NCBI GenBank assembly: GCA_003232015.1
Contig: QIKU01000215.1
Coordinates: forward strand, 1-20,043
Length of the DNA stretch: 20,043 nt
Reading direction: 5' to 3'
From: Gammaproteobacteria bacterium
GTDB taxonomy: Bacteria > Pseudomonadota > Gammaproteobacteria > UBA6429
Below, piece after piece: positions 7,662-15,519 of this stretch (position 1 is the first letter of the stretch; the number at the start of each line of letters is the position of its first letter). The translations under genes and the position numbers were made by a program. The notes beneath the pieces were generated by a model. The model worked only from the letters and a program-made list of their open reading frames with translations, was not told where the DNA came from and searched no databases.

Positions 7662-8147
7662 TCAATCCAGTTTTCGACACATCAAGTCAACATCTGTCTG
7701 ACGATAGTTTACCGTTTCCACAAAATACCAACCACGATGCTGATAAAAATCGGTCTGATCTTCCGTAAATAAATACAGGTTCTTAAACTTGTGTTCTTTG
7801 GCATAGTTTACAATAAACACAATCAACTGTGATGCAATGCCATTATTACGTTGTTCCGGTACTACAAATAAACTCGCTAACCACGGGGTTAAACATTTGC
7901 GGGTATCCATATCTTCTTTTGCCAGGCTTACGGAACCTAAAAGCTGTGCCTTGCTGCGGGCAACAAAAATTGTCGGCAACTCATCACTCGTCAGGCTTTG
8001 CCGATAACGCGCAAGCCGCTGCTCAAATATTGCACCGGGATTTAAGTGCAACCACTCCTGATGGTGCCAGTGCGCCAACTGCTTTAGAAAGGCATTCGTT
8101 TGCTGACCGCAATCGGTTAGTGCCGTTATTGTTACATCTGCACTCAT
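7662..8147 (-). CDS. GNAT-family N-acetyltransferase
   Basis: A 161-aa single-domain GNAT protein. The acetyl-CoA pyrophosphate-binding motif is R100-N-N-G-I-A105 following the beta-strand LASLFVVPEQ. The later FYQHRGW segment is the usual motif B end, where a Tyr often acts as general acid. The N-terminal half (HWHHQEW, RLARYRQSL) resembles GNATs annotated only as general acetyltransferases, so the substrate is unknown. An AAGGCGG ribosome-binding site precedes the ATG. It is upstream of the rutE-like gene on the same strand and diverges from the hypothetical gene at 8218 across 70 bp, so a divergent promoter region is expected there. Confidence 0.85.
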   Translation of the reverse strand: MSADVTITALTDCGQQTNAFLKQLAHWHHQEWLHLNPGAIFEQRLARYRQSLTSDELPTIFVARSKAQLLGSVSLAKEDMDTRKCLTPWLASLFVVPEQRNNGIASQLIVFIVNYAKEHKFKNLYLFTEDQTDFYQHRGWYFVETVNYRQTDVDLMCRKLD

Positions 8148-8217
8148 TTTGCCGCCTTAATATCTGGCATAGTTGCTGCATATTATCATTTGAACACTCA
8201 TTAATACGGAGACTCAA

Positions 8218-8487
8218 ATGAAAACTTATTCAACGGACACGGTTCCATTACAGCTACTCACCATTCAAACTAAAAAAGGTGAGCGCTGGATTTTTGTTGG
8301 CAGCCCCGCCGTATTACCCGATGAAATGGATATAAGCAATGCCATTGTTGATGTCTGGTTTTCAAACATTCAGGATATCCCTCAAGATGCATCCATTCGC
8401 AGTTTAGTTGAAATGATGGACAAACAAAACCTGTCGAGCGACGCACGCACGTCCATTTATACACCCGGAACCGATACCTTGCAATGA
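8218..8487 (+). CDS. Hypothetical 89-aa protein
   Basis: I do not recognise this protein. It is an 89-aa soluble protein with a beta-rich first half (LQLLTIQT, GERWIFVG) and an acidic middle (PDEMDISNAIVDVWF), and it has no cysteine. The ATG is preceded by ACGGAG at good spacing, which supports translation. It reads away from the GNAT gene. Its stop lies about 100 bp before the ABC exporter start, with a hairpin between, so co-transcription with the exporter is uncertain. Confidence 0.65.
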   Translation: MKTYSTDTVPLQLLTIQTKKGERWIFVGSPAVLPDEMDISNAIVDVWFSNIQDIPQDASIRSLVEMMDKQNLSSDARTSIYTPGTDTLQ

Positions 8488-8541
8488 TCTAAACAAGTGT
8501 GAAATTAGAGGGGCAATCGCAGCCAGACACGACTGAAACTG

Positions 8542-8579
8542 GTATGATAAAAATTCAATCGTTTATTTTGTTATCATAC
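8542..8579. promoter_or_regulatory. Inverted repeat just upstream of the ABC exporter start
   Basis: GTATGATAA (8542-8550) pairs perfectly with TTATCATAC (8571-8579). Three more A:T pairs are possible inside if one G bulges. The repeat ends 7 bp before the ATG at 8587, where a ribosome-binding site would normally be; no Shine-Dalgarno sequence is visible. It could be a repressor operator or an mRNA hairpin that limits translation. Confidence 0.4.
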
Positions 8580-8586
8580 ATTCCAG

Positions 8587-10473
8587 ATGAGCTCGCATAA
8601 TTCTAAAAACCCGAATATCCAGAATCCGGCCAACCAAAATACGGCCGAACAAAACCCAGACAGTCAAAATCCAGACTTCCCCCCTCTTAATAATGGGCGC
8701 TACGACTGGCAATACATTTTAAATGTTGCCCGCGAACACAAGCGTGTTCTGATTATCGCGAATATTATTGCGCTACTTTCAGTAATAGCCACCGTACCTA
8801 TTCCGCTATTAATGCCCTTACTCGTTGATGAAGTATTACTAAATCAACCCGGCCAGCTGGTTGCCTTTACAAATTTATTTACTCCGGAAAAATGGCATGG
8901 ACCAACACTCTATATTCTGGCAATACTGGCTATTACGGTGGTATTACGTGTTATTGGTTTATACCTGACTGTTTGGCAAACACGTCAATTTACATTAGTT
9001 TCCAAAGATGTGACTTACCGCATCCGCCACGCCTTGTTACTCAAGCTGCAACGTATTTCAATGTCCGAATACGAAACCCTTGGCAGTGGTTCAGTCAGCT
9101 CACATTTTGTCACCGACATAAATGTCATAGATGAGTTTATCGGCGCATCGATCAGCAAAGCACTGATAGCCGTCCTTAGCCTAATTGGTATTACTATTAT
9201 CCTTTTATTAATACACTGGCAACTTGCATTATTTATACTATTGATGAACCCGATGGTGATTTACTTTACCGTTATCCTCGGTAAAAAAGTAAAGCACTTA
9301 AAGAAAAAAGAAAACAGCGCCTACGAAATATTCCAGCAGTCCTTAATCGAAACGCTCGACGGCATTCAACAAATACGTGCCAGCAACCGCGAGAAACATT
9401 ATATTCAACGCGTTATTAAAAAAGCACAGCACATAAAAAAACATTCCGCCTCCTTTAGCTGGCGCAGTGATGCTGCCAACCGTCTGTCGTTCGGCATATT
9501 TTTAATCGGTTTTGACGTGTTCCGCGCTTTAAGTATGTTACTGGTCGTGTTTTCTGACTTAAGCGTGGGCGAAATGATGGCGGTGTTCGGCTACTTATGG
9601 TTTATGACCTCGCCCGTTCAGGAAATTTTAAATATTCAGTATGCTTATTTTTCTGCCAATGCGGCACTCGCGCGAATTAATAACTTACTTGCCCTACAAC
9701 AGGAACCGCAATACCCACACAATAAAAACCCCTTTGAAAATAATAAAACCGTGGCAATTAAAATTGAACATGTCGGCTTTGCCTATGGTGACAAAGAACC
9801 GGTTTTAAACAATGTAAACCTCAACATTAAAGCTGGTGAAAAAATCGCGCTGGTCGGTGCCAGTGGTGGCGGCAAATCAACCCTGGTGCAAGTGTTGCTT
9901 GGAATGTATCAACACCAGCAAGGGATGATTTATTATGACAACGTCCCCATCACCGATATTGGGCTAGATATTGTTAGAGATAATGTCGCAACCGTATTAC
10001 AACACCCGGCCATGTTTAACGAAAGCGTACGTAATAATATTACCTTAGGCATCGAAATAGATGATACAGAAATATGGGGGGCGCTCAGCGTTGCACAATT
10101 AAATGAAACGATTAAAAAACTACCTGCACAACTTGATACTTTAATCGGCCACAACGGCGTTCGTCTCTCTGGTGGTCAATTACAGCGCCTGGCCATTGCA
10201 CGTATGCTATTAACCCAACCTAAAGTAGTAATACTTGATGAAGCCACATCTGCATTAGACACTCAAACAGAAAAACATTTACATACTGCACTGCATGAAT
10301 TTTTAAAAGATAAAACCACCTTAATCATTGCACATCGTCTCAGTGCCGTTAAACAGGCCGACCGTGTCTATGTTTTTGAAGATGGCCATATTATCGAACA
10401 GGGCTCACATGATGAGCTGATGCAAAATAAAGGTTTATACAGTCGGTTATATGGCTCTTATCAGGATAAGTAA
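8587..10473 (+). CDS. ABC exporter, fused permease and ATPase
   Basis: A 628-aa half-transporter of the MsbA/MdlB type, with six transmembrane helices over about 50-355 followed by a nucleotide-binding domain. Walker A is GASGGGKST (424-432), the signature is LSGGQ (527-531), Walker B is VVILDEATSALD with D551-E552, and the H-loop is in IIAHRLSA. It should act as a homodimer or heterodimer in the inner membrane; no partner half-transporter is adjacent and the substrate is unknown. The first about 35 residues are a polar Asn/Pro/Gln tail with repeated QNP units before the conserved part begins near YDWQYIL, which is atypical. A hairpin covers the region where the ribosome-binding site should be. 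YjbQ follows after 17 bp. Confidence 0.93.
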   Translation: MSSHNSKNPNIQNPANQNTAEQNPDSQNPDFPPLNNGRYDWQYILNVAREHKRVLIIANIIALLSVIATVPIPLLMPLLVDEVLLNQPGQLVAFTNLFTPEKWHGPTLYILAILAITVVLRVIGLYLTVWQTRQFTLVSKDVTYRIRHALLLKLQRISMSEYETLGSGSVSSHFVTDINVIDEFIGASISKALIAVLSLIGITIILLLIHWQLALFILLMNPMVIYFTVILGKKVKHLKKKENSAYEIFQQSLIETLDGIQQIRASNREKHYIQRVIKKAQHIKKHSASFSWRSDAANRLSFGIFLIGFDVFRALSMLLVVFSDLSVGEMMAVFGYLWFMTSPVQEILNIQYAYFSANAALARINNLLALQQEPQYPHNKNPFENNKTVAIKIEHVGFAYGDKEPVLNNVNLNIKAGEKIALVGASGGGKSTLVQVLLGMYQHQQGMIYYDNVPITDIGLDIVRDNVATVLQHPAMFNESVRNNITLGIEIDDTEIWGALSVAQLNETIKKLPAQLDTLIGHNGVRLSGGQLQRLAIARMLLTQPKVVILDEATSALDTQTEKHLHTALHEFLKDKTTLIIAHRLSAVKQADRVYVFEDGHIIEQGSHDELMQNKGLYSRLYGSYQDK

Positions 10474-10490
10474 GTAAACCGTCATACTAG

Positions 10491-10913
10491 ATGAGTATAA
10501 AAATGAAACAATCAACTCTATCAATAAAAACCAATGGCCGCGGCAGCTACAACATTACCCAGGAAATACAAACCATTGTGCAAGATTCAAATACGACAAC
10601 CGGTCTATGTAACATCTTCGTACAACACACCAGCGCATCACTTATGTTATGCGAAAATGCCGACCCGCAAGTCCGCGATGACCTCGAAACCTTTATGGCT
10701 AACCTCGCCCCCGATGGTGACCCGATGTTCCTGCATACGGATGAAGGCCCTGATGATATGTCGGCGCATGTACGTACCGTTCTCACCGCAAGCAGTTTAA
10801 CCATACCAATAAGTGGTAAGCGTTGTGCATTAGGGATCTGGCAGGGAATTTATTTATGGGAGCATCGTACTTCGAACTTTAATCGCAAAGTGATTGTTAC
10901 GATTCAGGAATAA
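10491..10913 (+). CDS. YjbQ/UPF0047-family protein
   Basis: A 140-aa single-domain protein of the YjbQ (UPF0047) family, often labelled secondary thiamine-phosphate synthase because some members weakly complement thiE mutants; the true role is unsettled. The conserved metal-site-like residues are visible: H46 in FVQHTSASL, DDMSAHVR with H93, and GIWQGIYLWEHR (115-126). Length is normal. Two starts are possible, at 10491 and at the in-frame ATG at 10503, and neither has a strong ribosome-binding site. It lies 17 bp after the ABC exporter stop, so it is probably translated from the same transcript. Confidence 0.88.
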   Translation: MSIKMKQSTLSIKTNGRGSYNITQEIQTIVQDSNTTTGLCNIFVQHTSASLMLCENADPQVRDDLETFMANLAPDGDPMFLHTDEGPDDMSAHVRTVLTASSLTIPISGKRCALGIWQGIYLWEHRTSNFNRKVIVTIQE

Positions 10914-10937
10914 AGGGCGTGTAGAGCACCTGTTCAA

Positions 10938-11480
10938 CTAACCTTTAAATGCCTCATCCGAATTCAAATAGTCTGTTTCATCTTCGGTATTTTCCCGACC
11001 TAAAATTTTATTCCGATGAGGGAAACGACCAAACTTTTTAACGATTTCATAATGATGCTGTGCAAATCTATAATTACTTTCCAGTCTGTCCTGGTTAAAT
11101 AAAATTAAAGACTGCTCCTGATCGGCCATACTTTCGCTATGCATATACGGCATATATAAAAAAGCTTTTTGTTCGGTTGTGAGTTCGGCATCGAACCCCT
11201 GATTAACCGCCTGTTCGGCAATGTCACGTGATAGCGCTTCGGTTTCAAAACTTTGTGACTGTCCACGAAACATATTTAATGGAAACTGATCTAAAATAAT
11301 GACTAATGCCAACGCGCCTAAAGGCTCTATTTGCCAGTCTTTTAATTTCAGATTTTTTGCTTCTGTGTAAACGGCTAAATATTTTTCGTTTAATAATGCA
11401 TCAAACTCGCTCGTTGAGTTAAACCAGAGTGGTTTGGTTTGTTCGCTAAACCAGAAGTCAATGATATTTTTATAATCCAT
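10938..11480 (-). CDS. DUF924-family protein
   Basis: A 180-aa helical protein of the DUF924 family (TPR-like fold, unknown function). Typical segments are IIDFWFSEQTKPLWF near the N-terminus, the LALVIILDQFPLNMFRG stretch (about 57-73) with its conserved D-Q-F-x-x-N-x-F-R-G, YMPYMHSES (about 108-116) and KKFGRFPHRN (about 148-157). It is the second gene of a pair, starting 15 bp after the msrA stop, and probably shares its promoter. It is encoded convergently with the YjbQ gene. I find no defects. The function cannot be stated. Confidence 0.88.
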   Translation of the reverse strand: MDYKNIIDFWFSEQTKPLWFNSTSEFDALLNEKYLAVYTEAKNLKLKDWQIEPLGALALVIILDQFPLNMFRGQSQSFETEALSRDIAEQAVNQGFDAELTTEQKAFLYMPYMHSESMADQEQSLILFNQDRLESNYRFAQHHYEIVKKFGRFPHRNKILGRENTEDETDYLNSDEAFKG

Positions 11481-11495
11481 TTTTATGTAGCCCCT

Positions 11496-12131
11496 TTAAA
11501 TAACATATTCAATATTCAATCCACCCAAACCACAATACCCATTCGGATTTTTTGCTAAATATTGTTGATGGTAATCTTCTGCATAATAAAACTCTGCTAC
11601 ATCAATAATCTCCGTTGTAATATTATCCAGCTCATTATGCTCTAACACCAACTGAAATTTTTGTTTTGATGCATTGGCTGCTTTAACTTGTTCGGCTGAA
11701 TAGCAATAAATACCACTGCGATACTGTGAACCACGGTCATTACCCTGCCGCATGCCCTGTGTTGGGTTATGTGATTCCCAAAATATTTTTAGTAAAGCCT
11801 CAAAGCTGATGATGTCAGGATCATATATAACCCGCACCACTTCATTATGCCCGGTCATGCCGGAACACACTTCTTCATAAGTCGGGTTAGGCGTGATACC
11901 AGCAGCATAGCCCGCCATCGTTGAATAAACACCCTCCAGCTGCCAGAACTTTTGTTCTGCCCCCCAAAAACACCCCATGCCAAACATAGCCTGTTGCATC
12001 GATTCAGGAAAAGGTTCCACTAATGTCGCACCCAGAACCGCATGTTGAGTATAAAAATTCACTGCTTTTTCTATGGCATTATCCCGACCGGGCAAGGCAT
12101 CCTTTTCTGGTGGAAATACTATTTTACCCAT
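11496..12131 (-). CDS. msrA: Peptide-methionine (S)-S-oxide reductase MsrA
   Basis: A 211-aa repair enzyme that reduces the S-epimer of methionine sulfoxide in proteins. The catalytic motif GCFWG is at 53-57 (C54), followed by [19 protein letters not shown] and the QYRSGIY segment. A resolving cysteine, C200, is in GYCGLGG near the C-terminus. The second C-terminal cysteine found in E. coli MsrA is absent, because the protein ends LNIEYVI. The roughly 45-residue N-terminal extension before the catalytic motif is like the long enterobacterial form. I use the ATG at 12131; the frame extends only two codons further, to a TTG. No signal peptide is seen, so it is cytoplasmic. It is followed by the DUF924 gene. 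Confidence 0.96.
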   Translation of the reverse strand: MGKIVFPPEKDALPGRDNAIEKAVNFYTQHAVLGATLVEPFPESMQQAMFGMGCFWGAEQKFWQLEGVYSTMAGYAAGITPNPTYEEVCSGMTGHNEVVRVIYDPDIISFEALLKIFWESHNPTQGMRQGNDRGSQYRSGIYCYSAEQVKAANASKQKFQLVLEHNELDNITTEIIDVAEFYYAEDYHQQYLAKNPNGYCGLGGLNIEYVI

Positions 12132-12181
12132 ATTCAAATACTCTAAATTACTTAACTTGACTGTTAAAATCCCACATCAAA

Positions 12182-12210
12182 TTGACTGGCTTAGTCGGTT
12201 AATATATACC
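12182..12210 (+). promoter_or_regulatory. Candidate sigma70 promoter for the DUF6316-like copy B gene
   Basis: TTGACT (12182-12187) and TATACC (12205-12210) are separated by 17 bp. Predicted transcription would begin near 12217 and give a leader of about 105 nt before the GTG at 12322. Confidence 0.45.
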
Positions 12211-12321
12211 ATTTATCTTGCACTAAGGCGTTTCACTTTACAATAAACCCGACCTAACCTATAAATAAATGTAAATCACCATATTGTTGATGGCGATGCG
12301 CTCATTACAAGGGGTTAAACA

Positions 12322-12519
12322 GTGGAAATATTACGCAAAGGTGAGTCTGGCGTTATCCCCTTTAGAACCGGGCGATTCTTTAATGTTGAAACTAAGTGGT
12401 ATTTTTCTTCCAGAGAAGGTACCGATTATGGCCCCTTTGACTCGAAGCAACAGGCTGAAGTGAGCCTGGATGTTTTTATCCAGAGTGTTGTCAGCGTTGA
12501 AACTCAACAAAAAGCCTAA
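12322..12519 (+). CDS. Small DUF6316-like protein, copy B
   Basis: A 65-aa paralogue of the protein at 6806. Shared positions are R5-x-G7-E8-S9, IP-x-R, RFF (18-20), ET (23-24), WYF (26-28), RE (31-32) and GPF (37-39), with an Ala/Leu-spaced C-terminal helix. It lacks the extra N-terminal residues of copy A. Translation starts at GTG, supported by an AAGGGG ribosome-binding site seven bases upstream. It has a good candidate promoter and diverges from msrA across 190 bp. It may also be carried into the NTF2-like gene 120 bp downstream. The function is unknown. Confidence 0.75.
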   Translation: MEILRKGESGVIPFRTGRFFNVETKWYFSSREGTDYGPFDSKQQAEVSLDVFIQSVVSVETQQKA

Positions 12520-12639
12520 AGCCCTTCTTATTGTCCAGTATTCACCACCAATTTTAACTCTGCATTAATTACTATGTAAGACTTATATTGCTGAAAAGAC
12601 TATAATCTGCCGCATATAAATTTAATAAGGTTATGCTCA

Positions 12640-13059
12640 ATGTCCGAAGATAAAAACAAAGCAGAACAAATTGCCAAAGACTGGTTAAACAGTGTTATCA
12701 AAACTGTCGAAAATAAAAATTTAAGCGCTCACCTAAATTTAATTTCCAAAAAAGTAAACTTAACCGGTGTGCCCGGTTTTGATTCGATTGGGTATGATGA
12801 CTGGGCAAGCCAGTGCCAACATGAGTTTGAGAATAATTTAATTAAAAAAATAGCCTATAGTGGTTTTAAACTACGCGTTAACAACGACGCTAGCATTATG
12901 TTTAAAACCTATGAAACCGTAGAAGCAGCCGATAACACGGTAAATGCACAGGGGATTGAAGTAATTATTGAAAAAGAAGACGATGGCCAATGGCGCGTTA
13001 TCCAGGAGCGCATTATGCCAGACGATGAAACAAGGCATGATCAGCTTCTGAATTCCTGA
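12640..13059 (+). CDS. NTF2/SnoaL-like protein
   Basis: A 139-aa soluble protein. The pattern suggests a nuclear-transport-factor-2-like fold: a long N-terminal helix (AEQIAKDWLNSVIKTVEN), a GVPGFDSIGYDDWASQC turn where NTF2-like proteins have their cone-closing helix, and a final strand pair EDDGQWRVIQERIM. It may be a ligand-binding or stress protein rather than an enzyme, and I see no defined catalytic set. An AAGG ribosome-binding site lies upstream of the ATG. It is followed by a bactofilin gene 133 bp downstream. The fold assignment is by eye only. Confidence 0.6.
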   Translation: MSEDKNKAEQIAKDWLNSVIKTVENKNLSAHLNLISKKVNLTGVPGFDSIGYDDWASQCQHEFENNLIKKIAYSGFKLRVNNDASIMFKTYETVEAADNTVNAQGIEVIIEKEDDGQWRVIQERIMPDDETRHDQLLNS

Positions 13060-13192
13060 ATACCTTTACCGACTTGAGACCCACTACACATTATTTCCTC
13101 ATCACGCACGATAATATATAAAGAAATCACTTAGGGTCTTTATATAAAGTGATCCTTGAACCCCCTTATCGATTAACTGCGGAGAATATGGA

Positions 13193-13687
13193 ATGTTTGA
13201 TATTAACGAAATGAAAAAAAATGTCAGTGATAAATTCAGCAAGGTATCTGAAAATAAATTTGAACCCGGTATCACTCAAAAAAAAGACGAGCAGGTAAAA
13301 ACTACTAATACCAGCACTCAACTGGCATCGATTGGCCCGTCTATCCATTTTAAAGGTGAGCTCACCGGTGAAGAAGGTTTAATCATCGACGGTCGGGTTG
13401 AAGGCACCATTGATTTAAAAGGCAACCAGCTTATTATTGGCAACAATGGAAAAATAAAAGCTGACGTATTCGCCCAAACCATTATCGTCAACGGTTCACT
13501 TACTGGCGAATTACACGGTAAAGAACGAGTCCATATCAGCAAAACAGGTAAGGTGCAGGGTAATATTTTTTCACCCCGCGTATCACTGGAAGACGGTGCT
13601 AAATTTAAAGGTAGCATCGACATGAGTGAAACCAAACATGAAAAATCACAATCCAATCTGCAAGATAACCAACTTAAGCGCGCCTAA
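13193..13687 (+). CDS. Bactofilin (polymer-forming cytoskeletal protein)
   Basis: A 164-aa bactofilin. The right-handed beta-helix core runs from about 50 to 148, with the family pattern IGPSIHFKGELTGEEGLIIDGRVEGTI and the later GELHGKERVHISKTGKVQGNI, that is, repeated G-x-(I/V) turns about every 16-20 residues. It is flanked by charged, disordered N- and C-terminal tails, as is typical. Bactofilins polymerise without nucleotide and scaffold cell-shape or wall enzymes at the membrane; some also affect motility or stalks. No M23 peptidase partner is adjacent. The next gene begins 11 bp after the stop, so they are co-transcribed. A short hairpin (13126-13132 with 13147-13153) and a direct repeat lie upstream. 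Confidence 0.93.
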   Translation: MFDINEMKKNVSDKFSKVSENKFEPGITQKKDEQVKTTNTSTQLASIGPSIHFKGELTGEEGLIIDGRVEGTIDLKGNQLIIGNNGKIKADVFAQTIIVNGSLTGELHGKERVHISKTGKVQGNIFSPRVSLEDGAKFKGSIDMSETKHEKSQSNLQDNQLKRA

Positions 13688-13698
13688 TCGTTTTGCCA

Positions 13699-14334
13699 AT
13701 GTTACCCCAACTACAACCTGCATTATCTGAATATTACTCGGATAATGCAGAACCGCTTAAAACCCGAATATTCGATTCAATTTGGCAAACTTTTAATCAG
13801 CTAAATGCTGCTCGCGTTGCAAAACCAAAAGTACTCGATTTGGGTGAAGCCCAACCGGACAGCTTCAATTTTTACTCGGAACAAGCAGGCTATTTAACAA
13901 TAGCCGACTGTATTCAACCGTTAAGCGAACTAGCGTGGCCAGAGGAAGAAAATCCAAATCAGACTCTGGTAAAAAATATTAAAGAAATAATCCCACCTGC
14001 CCTCACACAATATGATCTAATTCTTAGCTGGGATAGTTTTAATTTTATCCATCCTAAAATACTACCCTATGTACACAATCATCTTTTAAACTTTTGCACA
14101 AACAAAACAATTATTCATGGTTTTTTATTTACTTCCGAGAACCGTCCTATACACCCGTCTGTTTTTAAAATACTGGATTCAGGCAGAATCAAGCATGCCG
14201 TTAGTAATGATGAAATTAGGCAACATACCCCACTCACACCACTGGCTATAAATAAGTATCTGCCAAACTTTCAATACGCCCGTTCGGTATTAATGAGGAG
14301 TGGTTTACAGGAGTTTATGCTAACTCGAAAATAA
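13699..14334 (+). CDS. Methyltransferase-like protein of unknown function
   Basis: A 211-aa protein from the ATG at 13699; the frame also has a TTG two codons earlier. V-L-D-L-G (45-49) resembles motif I of class I SAM-dependent methyltransferases, TIAD (67-70) resembles the acidic end of strand 2, and YDLILSWDSFNFI (105-117) resembles motif IV. The glycine-rich loop after LDLG is absent (EAQPD instead), so SAM binding is doubtful and the protein may be a degenerate relative. It follows the bactofilin stop by 11 bp and was probably recruited into that operon. Its last 15 bp overlap the 3' end of the opposing glycosyltransferase gene. Confidence 0.55.
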   Translation: MLPQLQPALSEYYSDNAEPLKTRIFDSIWQTFNQLNAARVAKPKVLDLGEAQPDSFNFYSEQAGYLTIADCIQPLSELAWPEEENPNQTLVKNIKEIIPPALTQYDLILSWDSFNFIHPKILPYVHNHLLNFCTNKTIIHGFLFTSENRPIHPSVFKILDSGRIKHAVSNDEIRQHTPLTPLAINKYLPNFQYARSVLMRSGLQEFMLTRK

Positions 14335-15405
14335 AATTTTTGCGTACAATGGCTTTAGCTTTTTGACACTGAAACCCGCTATACCAATATCAGCTATATT
14401 CAGTTCCATCTTTAGTCTTTTCCTGTTTAAACTAATCAGCTTGTCTGCCATATTCTCTGCTTCGTTACCCAGACTTGAAGGTATTGACTGATAGCGATAT
14501 TTTTCAGGAAAAATTTCCTTATAAGCCAATCGGTCAGGCACAACAGGAATACAACCGGCTGCCACAGATTCTAATACCGCCAACCCCTGAAAGTCATGCA
14601 AGGCTGTTGATAATATAAAATCCGACTGTTGCAGAAGATTATTATAATCTTCTGGCGACTCAATAAAACCATAGTTTATTATTTCGTCAGGAAATTTTTC
14701 TTTTATTTTTAGTAATGCCGTAGGGATGGCTCTAAATTGCTGGCCAATAAGATTAATCTTAAACATAAAATCACGTTGCCGTAGCACTTCTAAAAAGGCA
14801 TAAAGCTGTTCAGGACCTTTATCGTATTCCCAGCGATGATTCCACAATAAAACAGGCACAGGATTATTTTCTTTTTTAACTGATTCTACTTTATTAATAG
14901 GAACCGGAATAACAGTATGTTTAGCAGCAATAATATCAATTGTATCTTCAGGTACAGCATCTGGCATTTTCCCAAGAAACTTACCTAACCCGGTTATAAA
15001 GCTCTGGTAATTATAGTCTGTATTAAAAACCAGTTTGTCGGCACATAACGCATTGTACAAGCTGACCATTTTCGGCTCTAGATAATCATTTTCAGCACTC
15101 ACCGGGTATTCAAACTGGTTTTCATGAAAGTAAACAATCCAGGGGATATTTGCCAGGTTAGGAACTAAGCCCCGTAAGGTGGCGCAGTCCACCATCGACG
15201 TTGCAATAACCCGGTCATATTGTTGCTCCAGAAGTTCTCGTTGAGTTAAACCCCAACTCAAGGCATTGCTGCGTATTCGCCAGTTAAAATAGCGCCCCGG
15301 CAACGTCAGTACCTGCCAGTCATGCTCAGGAAACATCTGTAATAATTTGTCGCACCAGGCCTGATGGCTTTGTGCGTTATACGCCGATAACAGCAAAATT
15401 CTCAT
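14320..15405 (-). CDS. tRNA-queuosine mannosyltransferase-like glycosyltransferase (DUF3524)
   Basis: A 361-aa GT-B-fold glycosyltransferase. The N-terminal domain (1-165) has the signature I associate with DUF3524, now named for queuosine-tRNA mannosyltransferase: LLLSAYNAQSHQAW (4-17), LTLPGRYFNWR (33-43) and YFHENQFEYP (92-101). The C-terminal domain has NHRWEYDKGPE and, near 270-305, HDFQGLAVLES and LAYKEIFPEKY, which resemble the human GTDC1/QTMAN protein as I remember it. The eukaryotic enzyme mannosylates queuosine in tRNA-Asp. Whether the bacterial homologue does the same is inference, because no queuosine genes are nearby. No signal peptide is seen. The ATG at 15405 opens directly into the conserved N-terminus. 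Confidence 0.8.
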   Translation of the reverse strand: MRILLLSAYNAQSHQAWCDKLLQMFPEHDWQVLTLPGRYFNWRIRSNALSWGLTQRELLEQQYDRVIATSMVDCATLRGLVPNLANIPWIVYFHENQFEYPVSAENDYLEPKMVSLYNALCADKLVFNTDYNYQSFITGLGKFLGKMPDAVPEDTIDIIAAKHTVIPVPINKVESVKKENNPVPVLLWNHRWEYDKGPEQLYAFLEVLRQRDFMFKINLIGQQFRAIPTALLKIKEKFPDEIINYGFIESPEDYNNLLQQSDFILSTALHDFQGLAVLESVAAGCIPVVPDRLAYKEIFPEKYRYQSIPSSLGNEAENMADKLISLNRKRLKMELNIADIGIAGFSVKKLKPLYAKILFSS

Positions 15406-15519
15406 ATTACATCCATATATAGCATAAATTATTAATCACCGATTCAGGTTCCGTTCAGCATCATCCCACTACACTGTGCTCAACACTGAAAAAATGCCAT
15501 TTTAAACAGGAGACACGTT

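Noticed and set aside
13113..13153. Direct repeat TATATAAAG and short ATCACTT/AAGTGAT dyad upstream of the bactofilin gene
   Set aside because: Short and in AT-rich sequence; could be chance, no promoter boxes with good spacing fit it, so it was not listed as a feature.
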